Shown here: positions 56,113 through 64,000 of the stretch, piece by piece
Position numbering within the stretch: position 1 is the first letter of the stretch
Layout: every line of letters begins with the position of its first letter
From: Tepidibacter aestuarii
GTDB taxonomy: Bacteria; Bacillota; Clostridia; Peptostreptococcales; Peptostreptococcaceae
Direction of reading: 5' to 3'
Length of the DNA: 64,000 nt
Assembly (NCBI RefSeq): GCF_934924865.1
Contig: NZ_OW235315.1
Location: 930,001 to 994,000, forward strand
Notes under the pieces: model-generated
Told to the model about the DNA's origin: nothing
Database searches by the model: none
The model's input: only the letters and a program-made list of their open reading frames with translations
Program-made: the position numbers and the translations under genes

Positions 56113-56293
56113 TAGTACAAGTCGCTGATTTATCTTAGATTTTGAAGTAAAATGAAGAAGGAGGGTTATAAATTGCGATGTAATTCTGTTGATTTTGAAA
56201 ACGATTTCATTTAATATTAGTAGGGATATAAATTTTTTATTGTAAATTAGGGAGATATTATCTGAAATATTATCATCAAAGGGGAGATTACAA

Positions 56294-58312
56294 GTGAACA
56301 ATTCGTTTAAAATTAAAAGAGGAATAGGATTTAAACTTATTATCGTATTTATTATGCTAATAAGTATTTCGTTAAGCACACTAGGAATAACTTCATATTT
56401 AAAGTCTAGCGAAATTTTAGAAAAAAATCTGAAAAACAATTCTCTAAAAATGGCAATACAAATAAAAGAAAATGTTAGTACTTTTGTAGAAGAAAATGAA
56501 TATAATATAAGATATATGGCACTTGATCCAAATGTTCAAAGTGTTTTAATAGATTCAAGTACACAATCTTCTATGATAAGAACTTTCGAAAATTTTCAAA
56601 AATCACATCCATTTATTCAAACTGTTTATTTTGGAACTAAAAATAAAGATATGTTCACGTATCCTCAAGCTGAACTGCCAGAAGGATACAACCCTACTGA
56701 AAGAGATTGGTATATTGATGCTTTAAGTAAAAACGGTATAAAATGGGCAGATCCATACATAGATGCGTTTACAAATAAAATGGTTACTACTGTTTCTATA
56801 CCTGTATATGACACTGTTAATAATAATGAGTTCATTGGAGTGTTAGGTTTTGATATTGCATTAGAAGATATTTGTGATAAAGTAAATAAATTTAAAGTAG
56901 GAGAAAATGGTTATGCAGTTTTATCAGATAAGAATCTAAAGCTTATTACGCATAAAGATACAAAAATGATAGGAAAGCATATAGATACAAAAGAAGTTGT
57001 AGAAGCAGTAAATAAAGACAATGAAGGAATTGTAGAATATTCTAGAGAGGAAAATGGAGTTTTAAAAGATAAAATTGGATTATTTACAAAAATTGATAAA
57101 TTAAGCTGGAATGTAATAGTAACTATGTATCTTGATGAGATTAAAGATGATACTAAAGTTTTATTTGATACTACAATAATTATTGGAATTATTTCTTTAT
57201 TATCAGCTGGAATTGTTTCTGTTATGTTTTCAAGCAGTTTAATAAATCCTATAAATAAGCTACTAAATAATATGGAAGAAATTAAAAAAGGGGACTTTAC
57301 AGTAAGGTGCAATTTTAAAAATAGAGATGAGATAGGTCAAATTGGTGAGGGTTTCAATATAATGCTTGATGATATTGTAAAACTCATAAAAAATATAAGA
57401 AATGCATCTCAAAAAGTAAATTCAGCTGCACAGAATCTAGCAGCAAATGCTGATGAAACCAGTGTTTCTGCAGAAGAAGTAGCAAGAACTGTCGATGAGA
57501 TAGCTAGTGGAGCTTCTGAACAAGCTTGTGAATCAGAAAAAGGATCAGTATTAACATCAGACCTGGCAGGGAAGCTTAATGAACTTTCTAAAAATACTAA
57601 TGATATGTTAAGTTCTACAAATGAAGTAATAGATGCTAATTTAAACGGAGTTAAGGTTATAGAAGGGCTAAAAGAGGCAACAAAAATTAATAATGAAGGT
57701 ATTGAAAATGTAGGACAAGCAATACTTGAACTTAGCAATAATTCACAGTATATTACAAATATATTGGATACAATAAGTTCAATTGCAGAACAGACAAATT
57801 TATTAGCATTAAATGCCTCTATTGAAGCTGCAAGAGCAGGGGATGCAGGAAAAGGATTTGCAGTAGTTGCTGATGAAATAAGAAAACTTGCAGAAAGCTC
57901 AAATAGTGCAGTTAATGACATAAGAGGAATAATTGTTAATATCCAAAATGATAGTGATAAAACTGTTGAAATTATGAGTGAAGTAAAAGAGAGTACTACA
58001 AAACAATCAAACGCAGTATCTGATGTTAATAATTCATTTGATATAATTATAAAGTCCATTGATAAAATCACAGAAAATATTAATAATATTGGAGTACATG
58101 TTAAAGATATAAATGATGATAAGGAAGATATTGTGAAATCAATTGAAAATATATCAGCTTTAACAGAAGAAGCAGCAGCATCATCAGAGGAAGTTAGTGC
58201 ATCGATTCAGCAACAAACAATTGCAATAGAAGAAGTTGCAAAAGCATCAGATGTGCTCAATCAACTTGCAGTAAACTTGAATCAAGAAATAAGCAAATTT
58301 AAAATACAGTAG
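56294..58312 (+). CDS. methyl-accepting chemotaxis protein (dCACHE-HAMP-MCPsignal)
   Basis: A 672-aa membrane chemoreceptor. The first span lies at about 16-37, the double-Cache ligand domain at about 40-285 (with the [24 protein letters not shown] motif seen in many amino-acid-type Cache sensors), the second span at about 290-312, HAMP at about 313-368, and the signalling hairpin around [36 protein letters not shown]. The GTG start follows AGGGGAG. It lies between DUF3841 copy B and a third-copy fragment. The ligand is unknown; no other chemotaxis gene is adjacent. Confidence 0.95.
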   Translation: MNNSFKIKRGIGFKLIIVFIMLISISLSTLGITSYLKSSEILEKNLKNNSLKMAIQIKENVSTFVEENEYNIRYMALDPNVQSVLIDSSTQSSMIRTFENFQKSHPFIQTVYFGTKNKDMFTYPQAELPEGYNPTERDWYIDALSKNGIKWADPYIDAFTNKMVTTVSIPVYDTVNNNEFIGVLGFDIALEDICDKVNKFKVGENGYAVLSDKNLKLITHKDTKMIGKHIDTKEVVEAVNKDNEGIVEYSREENGVLKDKIGLFTKIDKLSWNVIVTMYLDEIKDDTKVLFDTTIIIGIISLLSAGIVSVMFSSSLINPINKLLNNMEEIKKGDFTVRCNFKNRDEIGQIGEGFNIMLDDIVKLIKNIRNASQKVNSAAQNLAANADETSVSAEEVARTVDEIASGASEQACESEKGSVLTSDLAGKLNELSKNTNDMLSSTNEVIDANLNGVKVIEGLKEATKINNEGIENVGQAILELSNNSQYITNILDTISSIAEQTNLLALNASIEAARAGDAGKGFAVVADEIRKLAESSNSAVNDIRGIIVNIQNDSDKTVEIMSEVKESTTKQSNAVSDVNNSFDIIIKSIDKITENINNIGVHVKDINDDKEDIVKSIENISALTEEAAASSEEVSASIQQQTIAIEEVAKASDVLNQLAVNLNQEISKFKIQ

Positions 58313-58389
58313 TTAAAATAATAAGTAAAAGCAGAAAAGTTAATGGTAAGTTGTTTTATTAGTAACTTTTGAATGGGATACATAATTAA

Positions 58390-58464
58390 AAGATTTCAGG
58401 TATTAATCAAGCTATTCTTTGGGAGATAAGAAAAGAGTGGATAGTTAATATTATAGAGAAGTAA
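58390..58464 (+). pseudogene. 3' remnant of a third DUF3841 gene
   Basis: The frame KISGINQAILWEIRKEWIVN plus IIEK and a stop matches the last residues of copy B (KISGINQAALWEIRKEWIAD), and the DNA is nearly identical to 55816-55886. An in-frame stop lies just upstream and nothing else of the gene remains. Confidence 0.85.
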
Positions 58465-58488
58465 TAAAAAAACAAAAACTTTAGTCTT

Positions 58489-58520
58489 AAAGGAACAATG
58501 ATTATAATCATTGTTCCTTT
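58489..58520. terminator. bidirectional terminator before the TDT transporter gene
   Basis: A perfect 15-bp palindrome AAAGGAACAATGATT and complement around AT, between converging units. Confidence 0.82.
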
Positions 58521-58545
58521 GATTTCTTAAATCTAAAAATAATAA

Positions 58546-59481
58546 TCAATTATTTATTGAAAGCTCTTTGTTAGAAAATAAAAATGCAATGTATTTTATT
58601 AAAACATATAGAACGATTAATACAGCAAATAACTCTTCGAATCTAACTATATATTTTAAGAAACTTAAGTTATAATTATTATTTTGTAAAAACACATTTG
58701 CTTTTTTTATTGCTATGGCGCTTATTACAAACGGAAATGTAAAAGCTGAGTAACTTGGATAAAACTTAAGCTTTAATAACCGTGGCATATATAAGAGGAC
58801 AGAAAATGTTGTTGCTAATGAAAGAACAATTAAGAAAGCTATTATAAGTATATTTTTATTTTGAAAAGAACTAATGTATCCAGCTAAACATAAGTTAGCA
58901 GGTGCTGCAAAAATTGCTATTGTAGGCAATGCAGGTTCGGGGATATTTTTTACATACAAAATTCTATAAATTACTATAGGTAATATTGATAAATAAAATA
59001 TTAATCCTAACCAAAATAGAAGTTGTCCAAAATTATTAAAATTATAAACTGGAGCTGTTACACTTCCAACTACGAAACCAACATATACTACAAAATAGCT
59101 TGGAAAAACTTTTTTTATGTTAAATTTAAAAATAAAGCTTTTAGTAAAATAAAACAATAATAAAAAGTGTATTAATAAACCTAAAATCCATATAAAAAAA
59201 GATACAGAAGGAAAATATTTATTAATATAAGTTGATAAAAGCATAAGCCCCATAGAAAAAGTAGGGGCAACACTTGCAACTACAGGATTTTCTAAACTTT
59301 CAGTAATAACATGAGGTCTTAATATAAGTTTTAATATTAAAAGTATTAATAAGGTGAAACTAATTAATCCAAAAATATTTTTGTATATAGCGCCATAAGA
59401 CACAACTAAGTTCCCTAATGCTGCTAAAGCTAACATTAATCCTGAAATAGGGATAGGAAGTTTATTAATTATATTTTTCAT
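58546..59481 (-). CDS. TDT/SLAC1-family transporter (TehA-like)
   Basis: A 311-aa membrane protein with about ten spans. The N-terminal KLPIPISGLMLALAALGNLV matches the TDT/TehA signature (P-x-G-L-x-LAL), with later NPVVASVAPTFSMGLMLLS and PALPTIAIFAAPANLCLAGY. The family includes tellurite-resistance and C4-dicarboxylate exporters, SLAC1 anion channels and sulfite pumps; the substrate is not evident. The start follows GGAGAG. It is 15 bp downstream of the C_GCAxxG_C_C gene, forming an operon opposite the MocR gene. Confidence 0.9.
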   Translation of the reverse strand: MKNIINKLPIPISGLMLALAALGNLVVSYGAIYKNIFGLISFTLLILLILKLILRPHVITESLENPVVASVAPTFSMGLMLLSTYINKYFPSVSFFIWILGLLIHFLLLFYFTKSFIFKFNIKKVFPSYFVVYVGFVVGSVTAPVYNFNNFGQLLFWLGLIFYLSILPIVIYRILYVKNIPEPALPTIAIFAAPANLCLAGYISSFQNKNILIIAFLIVLSLATTFSVLLYMPRLLKLKFYPSYSAFTFPFVISAIAIKKANVFLQNNNYNLSFLKYIVRFEELFAVLIVLYVLIKYIAFLFSNKELSINN

Positions 59482-59496
59482 TTTATACTCTCCGCA

Positions 59497-59964
59497 TTAT
59501 AAAATTATTTTATCAATATCTATTGAACCATCTTCTATTAACTTATTAGCAACCCAAGCAGCTACTAAGCCCGTGATTGTAATACAATGTTTTTTTCTTT
59601 CTTCTGAACTGAATTCAAAATTTCTAGTTATTACACGACAACAAGTACTTTTGTAAGTTTCTTTTATGTAATCATGTAATTCAGCTGCCATCGGAAACAT
59701 TTTTTCATTCATAGCTTCTCCATGATTTCTTCCATAGACCATGCCTAGAGCTATTTGACCACCACTAACAGCTCCACATAGACATCCTGATTTTCCCATG
59801 CCAACAGGAAAAGCTGATGCTAATTTTGTAGTTTCTTTAGGGAAAGGCCATCCAAGTAACTCGTTAATAGTGTGCACAACTGATTCAGAACAGAAGAATT
59901 CACCTCTTTCAAAATATCCTTCTGCAATGGTTTGTACTTTTTTGATAATTTCTTCCTTTTTCAT
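59497..59964 (-). CDS. C_GCAxxG_C_C family redox-type protein
   Basis: A 155-aa protein with the pattern that names the family: a Cys in EFFCSESV, then GKSGCLCGAVSGGQIALG, CCRVI and a late KKHCIT. The conserved Cys residues suggest metal or Fe-S binding, but no enzymatic role is established. The start follows AAGGAG on the minus strand. It is divergent from a MocR regulator (180-bp gap) and in operon with the TDT transporter. Confidence 0.92.
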   Translation of the reverse strand: MKKEEIIKKVQTIAEGYFERGEFFCSESVVHTINELLGWPFPKETTKLASAFPVGMGKSGCLCGAVSGGQIALGMVYGRNHGEAMNEKMFPMAAELHDYIKETYKSTCCRVITRNFEFSSEERKKHCITITGLVAAWVANKLIEDGSIDIDKIIL

Positions 59965-60144
59965 TCAAATCACTCCTTTTAAATTGTTTATAAGATTTAT
60001 CTATATGTAAATATTGTTTTATAAATATTTTCAATAATGATATATTTTACCTTATGCAGCTGCAGTTTTTAGTATAATAAATATGTAAAAATATATCAAT
60101 AAAAGAAAATATGATGTGTATTGGTACAGATAGGAGAGTTATCA

Positions 60145-61476
60145 TTGGAGAAATATACACAAATAATAGATTATATAAAGGATTTGGCAGAAAAAGAAAA
60201 AATAAAAACAGGTAAAAAGATACCCTCTGTAAGGTCAGTTGCTGATAAGTTTGAATTCAGTAAATCCACAGTTGTAAGAGCATATAAAGAATTAGAGAAG
60301 GAACATTATATATATTCAGTGCCAAAAAGTGGATATTATTTAGTTGCAAAAGATAATAAAAAGCGTATAAAAGATTATAGAATTGATTTTTCAACAGTTC
60401 TTCCAGATAAAGATCTAATACCTTATAAAGAATTTCATCATTGTTTAGATCAGGCTATGAGAATAAATAAAACAGAATTATTGTCTTATGGACAGCCTCA
60501 AGGATTGCCTTCATTAATTGAAACTATAAAGAATCACCTTGAGGATTATCAAGTTTTTTGTAAAAGTTCTCAAGTTATAATTACATCAGGTTCTCAACAA
60601 GCAATAAATATATTGAACAGAATGATTTTTCCTAATGAAAAAAGTGTTGTATTAATTGAGAATCCCACCTACGATCGTATGATTAAAAATCTAAATTTAA
60701 ATGGAATAAAAACTATTGGCATAAATAGAGAATTTGATGGAATTAACTTTGAAGAACTAGAGAGGATATTTAAAGAGGAAGATATTAAGTTTTTTTATAC
60801 AGTACCTAGATTTCATAATCCTACAGGTGGCAGCTATACAGTTAAAGAAAAGAAAGAAATATTAAGATTAGCATATAAATATGATGTATATATTGTAGAA
60901 GATGACTATTTAGTAGACTTAGAAACAAAAACTAAAAATGATCCAATATATTCTTTTGATACAAGCAACAAAGTTATTTATCTGAAAACATTTTCTAAAA
61001 TACTGCTTCCAGGATTAAGAATTGCTGCAGTTGTCTTGCCAGAGGAATTAGTATATCCATTTTTAAATTATAAACAGTGGTATGATATTTATACTTCCAT
61101 TCTTCCGCAAGGGGCTTTAGACTTATATATAAAAAATGGCATGTTTAAAAAGTCAAAGGTATTATTACAAAATACATATAAAGAACGTATGAGATATTTA
61201 AAAAAACTTTGTAGTAACTTTAATCCGGAAATTTTAAATATAAACGTTCCTGATACAGGTTTTTTCTTATCTTTAAAATCAAATAAAGTGATAAATTTTG
61301 ATAGAATTATTGAAGATTTAGCTGAGAATAGGATAATTATTAAAGATACTAGAGAAAGTTTTATATCTCAAAGTAATGATATAAATTTAATGAAAATAAG
61401 TGTTTCTAGAACGAATAAATCTCAAATAAAAGAGGGAATAAACTGTATTTACAATTATTTTTCTAATATGAAGTAA
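60145..61476 (+). CDS. MocR-type GntR-HTH / PLP aminotransferase-fold regulator
   Basis: A 443-aa regulator with an N-terminal GntR HTH (about 1-75, KIPSVRSVADKFEFSKSTVVRAYKEL) fused to an aminotransferase class-I fold (about 90-440). The PLP-site Asp/Tyr region is IVEDDYLVDLE and the Schiff-base Lys is in KTFSKILLPGLRIA. TTG 60121 lacks a site; TTG 60145, 8 nt after AGGAGAG, is preferred. MocR proteins sense amino-acid or PLP-related ligands. Its divergent position suggests it controls the C_GCAxxG_C_C/TDT operon. Confidence 0.92.
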   Translation: MEKYTQIIDYIKDLAEKEKIKTGKKIPSVRSVADKFEFSKSTVVRAYKELEKEHYIYSVPKSGYYLVAKDNKKRIKDYRIDFSTVLPDKDLIPYKEFHHCLDQAMRINKTELLSYGQPQGLPSLIETIKNHLEDYQVFCKSSQVIITSGSQQAINILNRMIFPNEKSVVLIENPTYDRMIKNLNLNGIKTIGINREFDGINFEELERIFKEEDIKFFYTVPRFHNPTGGSYTVKEKKEILRLAYKYDVYIVEDDYLVDLETKTKNDPIYSFDTSNKVIYLKTFSKILLPGLRIAAVVLPEELVYPFLNYKQWYDIYTSILPQGALDLYIKNGMFKKSKVLLQNTYKERMRYLKKLCSNFNPEILNINVPDTGFFLSLKSNKVINFDRIIEDLAENRIIIKDTRESFISQSNDINLMKISVSRTNKSQIKEGINCIYNYFSNMK

Positions 61477-61573
61477 ATTTGATTATAAAGAGTTTGACTA
61501 AGTATTTTGCTGTGAATATTAATGTAGAATTACCAAGAATTATACATTGGCATTAGAATAAAAAAATATATAT

Positions 61574-61606
61574 AAAAAGCCGGATGAAATTTTATCCGGC
61601 TTTTTT
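61574..61606. terminator. bidirectional terminator, MocR gene / ychF
   Basis: AAAAAGCCGGAT / ATCCGGCTTTTTT stem between converging genes. Confidence 0.92.
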
Positions 61607-61608
61607 AT

Positions 61609-62703
61609 TTACACGTTAAATCGAAATAATATAACGTCTCCATCTTTAACTATATAATCTTTTCCCTCAAGTCTAACAAGACCCTTTTCTTTAGCAGCGC
61701 TCATAGTACCAACACTAACTAAATCATTAAATGCTATAGTCTCTGCTCTTATGAATCCTCTTTCGATATCTGAGTGGATCTTTCCACCAGCTTCAGGAGC
61801 CTTAGCACCCATCTTTACTGTCCAAGCTCTAACTTCTTTTGGTCCAGCAGTTAAGTAACTTATAAGTCCAAGTAAAGAATAAGAAGCTCTTATAAGCTTA
61901 TCAAGACCAGATTCATGAAGACCTAAGTCTGCTAAGAATTCTTTCTTTTCATCTTCTTCAAGCTCAGAAATTTCAGCTTCTATTTGAGCACAAGCAACTA
62001 CTACTTGAGCATTTTCTAAAGAAGCAAATTCTCTAACTTTTGCAACCATTGGGTTATCAGCAGCTTCATCAGCAAGTTCATCTTCACATACGTTAGTAAC
62101 GTATATTACAGGCTTTGAAGTTAAAAGATTTAATTGCTTAACAAAAGTTTGCTCATCTTCTGTGAAGTCCATAGTTCTTATGCACTTATTGTCTTCTAAA
62201 GTAGCCTTTAACTTATTTACGAAGTTAAGTTCAGACATAAGAGATTTATCAGCTTTTGCAGCTTTTTGAGTTTTTTGGATTCTTCTCTCAAGTATCTCAA
62301 TATCAGAGAATATTAACTCAAGGTTTATAGTCTCTATATCTCTTAGAGGATCTACAGAACCATCAACGTGAACAACGTTAGGGTCTTCAAAGCAACGAAC
62401 AACGTGGATTATTGCTTCAACTTCTCTTATATGAGATAAGAACTTGTTACCAAGACCTTCTCCTTTACTAGCGCCACGAACAAGACCTGCTATATCGCAA
62501 AACTCTATAGCTGTAGGAACTATTTTTTGAGAATTATATATTTCTTTTAATTTATGTAATCTTTCATCTGGAACTGAAACTACACCAACGTTAGGCTCTA
62601 TAGTACAGAATGGATAGTTTGCTGATTCTGCACCAGCTTGAGTTATAGCATTAAATAATGTACTTTTTCCAACGTTAGGTAAACCAACTATACCTAATTT
62701 CAT
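61609..62703 (-). CDS. ychF: redox-regulated ATPase YchF (Obg-like)
   Basis: A 364-aa universally conserved P-loop protein that binds ATP in preference to GTP. The G1 motif is GLPNVGKST, with DIAGLVRGASKGEGLGN (G3) and a G4 region of the altered N-x-x-E type (TNVCEDEL) that underlies ATP preference; the TGS domain with ETIAFNDLVSVGTMSAAKEKG is at the C terminus. ATG at 62703 follows GGAAG at correct distance; the upstream in-frame ATG at 62724 does not. It is linked to ribosomes and stress; monocistronic here. Confidence 0.96.
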   Translation of the reverse strand: MKLGIVGLPNVGKSTLFNAITQAGAESANYPFCTIEPNVGVVSVPDERLHKLKEIYNSQKIVPTAIEFCDIAGLVRGASKGEGLGNKFLSHIREVEAIIHVVRCFEDPNVVHVDGSVDPLRDIETINLELIFSDIEILERRIQKTQKAAKADKSLMSELNFVNKLKATLEDNKCIRTMDFTEDEQTFVKQLNLLTSKPVIYVTNVCEDELADEAADNPMVAKVREFASLENAQVVVACAQIEAEISELEEDEKKEFLADLGLHESGLDKLIRASYSLLGLISYLTAGPKEVRAWTVKMGAKAPEAGGKIHSDIERGFIRAETIAFNDLVSVGTMSAAKEKGLVRLEGKDYIVKDGDVILFRFNV

Positions 62704-62922
62704 GTGAATCTTCCTTTCGTTCATTAGTCATCAAATAGTTTTTGTAAAAAACTTTAAAACATACAGAGTTATTATAACTTATATAAGCTATACGTGCAAC
62801 AAAACAAAAAAACATGTTGAAAAATTTCGTATCATATTGTTTAGAATTTCCTTAAAAATATAAAATTACTTAACATTAATCTATACAAAAAAAGAAAAAC
62901 TATTTATAAAGGATGTGATATT

Positions 62923-63336
62923 TTGAATAGAAGATATATTTTTTATATGCTTATAGTTTTGATTTTTATTATTTCTGGATGTGGATCTGCTTCAAATGAA
63001 ACTTCTATGAAAAATGCTGTAGACATACAACAGGATATATCTAAAATCCAGTATATAGGTAATTGTAATGTATTATGCACTAACACTACAGCTCTTATCA
63101 ATGTAGACTTCAAAAATCAAAACGATATGAATTATATTAACCAAGAATCACTTAAAACAAGTATAAAAGATATAGTAAGAAGTGAAAATTCAAGCATAAA
63201 AAACATATTTATAACATCTGATAAAAATGTATCTAAAAAGATTCAAAATATATCTAAAAATGCTGATAAAGGTAAGAATGTAAACTTGAAATGGGAAATA
63301 CAAAATATAGTAAAAAATTTTATCCCAAATGTTTAA
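62923..63336 (+). CDS. YhcN/YlaJ-family sporulation lipoprotein
   Basis: A 137-aa lipoprotein starting at TTG after AAAGGATGTG. The signal peptide ends in the lipobox FIISGC, and the mature part has the family pattern: NVLCTNTTALINVDF, a helix, KNIFITSDKNVSKKIQNIS, and a terminal NIVKNFIPNV. Members are made in sporulation and located in spore membranes. It is followed by a terminator. Confidence 0.85.
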   Translation: MNRRYIFYMLIVLIFIISGCGSASNETSMKNAVDIQQDISKIQYIGNCNVLCTNTTALINVDFKNQNDMNYINQESLKTSIKDIVRSENSSIKNIFITSDKNVSKKIQNISKNADKGKNVNLKWEIQNIVKNFIPNV

Positions 63337-63338
63337 GT

Positions 63339-63367
63339 GAACAGAAAAACTTCTGTTCTTTATTTTT
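63339..63367 (+). terminator. terminator of the spore lipoprotein gene
   Basis: GAACAGAA / TTCTGTTC stem with an AAAC loop, then TTTATTTTT. Confidence 0.85.
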
Positions 63368-63438
63368 GTAAATACTCATAATTTTATAAGTATATGAAAG
63401 AATTTTTTATATTACTTATAAAATTGTGGGTGATAAAT

Positions 63439-64000
63439 TTGTTAAAAAAAATAATATTGGGATTATGTTTTTTTTGTATATTCATATTAGATGGATTTTT
63501 AGAAAGGACGTGTATAGTAGTATTCACTATTGGTATTTATAATATAATATCAGACAAAGATGCTGAATTTTTGATTACAGGTTTTTTTATATCATATTTT
63601 ATACTAAATTTTGTGGTAATAATATTTTTTCAACAAGATGTCCATACAAAAAGATTAGAAATATCTGATAAGCCACAATCTAAAAAAGCTATAGTACTGG
63701 TATACGATGGAGAGGATAGAAGATACAACTTAAGACAAAGGGCAACGGAAATTTATTATAGAGATGGTGTATATTCGTTTTTTAATATGACGCATAAGCT
63801 ACATAAATATAAAGATGCTTATGAGCATTTAGGGTCTAGTCAATTTAAGGATAAAGCGAATATTGTAAGAAAGAATTTATCTAAAAAATTAAAAAATGAG
63901 TATACAATAGTAAACAGCAATTTGTATACAGATAAATATATAGAAGATACTTTAATAGATTTGGTAAATAGCGGGTATAAAGATATAATATTATGTCCTA
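63439..64000 (+). CDS. membrane-anchored protein with chelatase-like soluble domain, 3'-truncated by window edge
   Basis: An open frame from TTG 63439 (8 nt after GTGGGTGA) runs off the right edge, giving 187 residues. Two hydrophobic segments (about 4-20 and 45-70) precede a soluble part starting KKAIVLVYDGEDRRYNLRQR. The latter's strand-helix opening and the segment YIEDTLIDLVNSGYKDIILCP resemble class II chelatases (ferrochelatase/CbiX), where a similar stretch leads into the metal site. This similarity is weak and the rest is unseen, so the function is unassigned. Confidence 0.65.
   Translation, partial: MLKKIILGLCFFCIFILDGFLERTCIVVFTIGIYNIISDKDAEFLITGFFISYFILNFVVIIFFQQDVHTKRLEISDKPQSKKAIVLVYDGEDRRYNLRQRATEIYYRDGVYSFFNMTHKLHKYKDAYEHLGSSQFKDKANIVRKNLSKKLKNEYTIVNSNLYTDKYIEDTLIDLVNSGYKDIILCP

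Noticed and set aside
56174..56215. A 13-codon frame (TTG start after AAGGAGGG) upstream of the chemoreceptor
   Set aside because: The ribosome site is good but the peptide is too short to support as a gene without expression data.
57409..58071. A 220-codon open frame on the minus strand inside the chemoreceptor gene
   Set aside because: It is a shadow of the strongly coding, motif-rich plus-strand chemoreceptor frame, has biased serine-rich composition and no ribosome site.

Overview
This is a low-GC, AT-rich chromosome segment from an anaerobic, spore-forming Clostridia member, most plausibly Peptostreptococcaceae or a near relative. The signs are ferredoxin-linked oxidoreductases (indolepyruvate:ferredoxin oxidoreductase, a single-chain pyruvate:ferredoxin oxidoreductase), a double-cubane reductase system, an alpha/beta SASP, a YhcN/YlaJ-type spore lipoprotein, an orphan sporulation-type histidine kinase, frequent TTG/GTG starts behind strong GGAGG sites, and U-tailed hairpin terminators after most units. 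I saw no rRNA, tRNA or CRISPR array.

Layout. 1-13.9 kb: a left-truncated adenine DNA methyltransferase that strongly resembles CamA of Clostridioides difficile but carries a long C-terminal extension; a STAS-like protein; DUF362; iorAB; a 2-Cys peroxiredoxin; a LysR/YeiH pair; an HD-GYP protein; a patatin-like lipase; a PRD antiterminator; and ptsH-ptsI preceded by a recognisable RAT/terminator switch. 14-22 kb: an orphan histidine kinase, then a three-gene operon of a degenerate UvrD-like ATPase, an active-looking UvrD-like helicase and a four-Cys RecB-family nuclease, which together look like a split, miniature AddAB; then NUDIX and DUF1232 genes. 22-29 kb: hpt; the double-cubane protein, DUF3343 and ASKHA activase operon; an HI0933-type flavoprotein; cinA; SASP; a Crp-family regulator.

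29-34 kb is the most accessory-looking part: a 57-aa protein coupled to a Lit/DUF1461-like membrane protein, two related approx. 200-bp palindromic elements in opposite orientation, a lipoprotein between them, an IS1595-type transposase remnant, a small membrane protein and a GAF-SpoIIE phosphatase. 34-45 kb: an Fe-S flavoprotein, overlapping aroC-aroB-aroA, pduL, nifJ (textbook sigma-A promoter) and adenine deaminase.

45-55 kb is a self-contained peptide-use locus: a sigma-54 activator, a perfect -24/-12 promoter (47083-47100) with candidate upstream activator sites, then a class-I glutamine amidotransferase-like gamma-glutamyl hydrolase, a complete Opp-type ABC importer (SBP, two permeases, two ATPases) and a DppA-type D-aminopeptidase. 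54.7-58.5 kb holds two tandem DUF3841 genes, a chemoreceptor, and the remnant of a third DUF3841 copy. 58.5-64 kb: a TDT transporter and C_GCAxxG_C_C protein divergent from a MocR regulator, ychF, a spore lipoprotein and a right-truncated membrane protein with a chelatase-like soluble part.

The main candidates for something under-described are the CamA-like methylase, the split AddAB-like operon, the paired palindromic elements, the sigma-54 peptide locus and the DUF3841 cluster. All homology statements are from memory of the families; no search was run.
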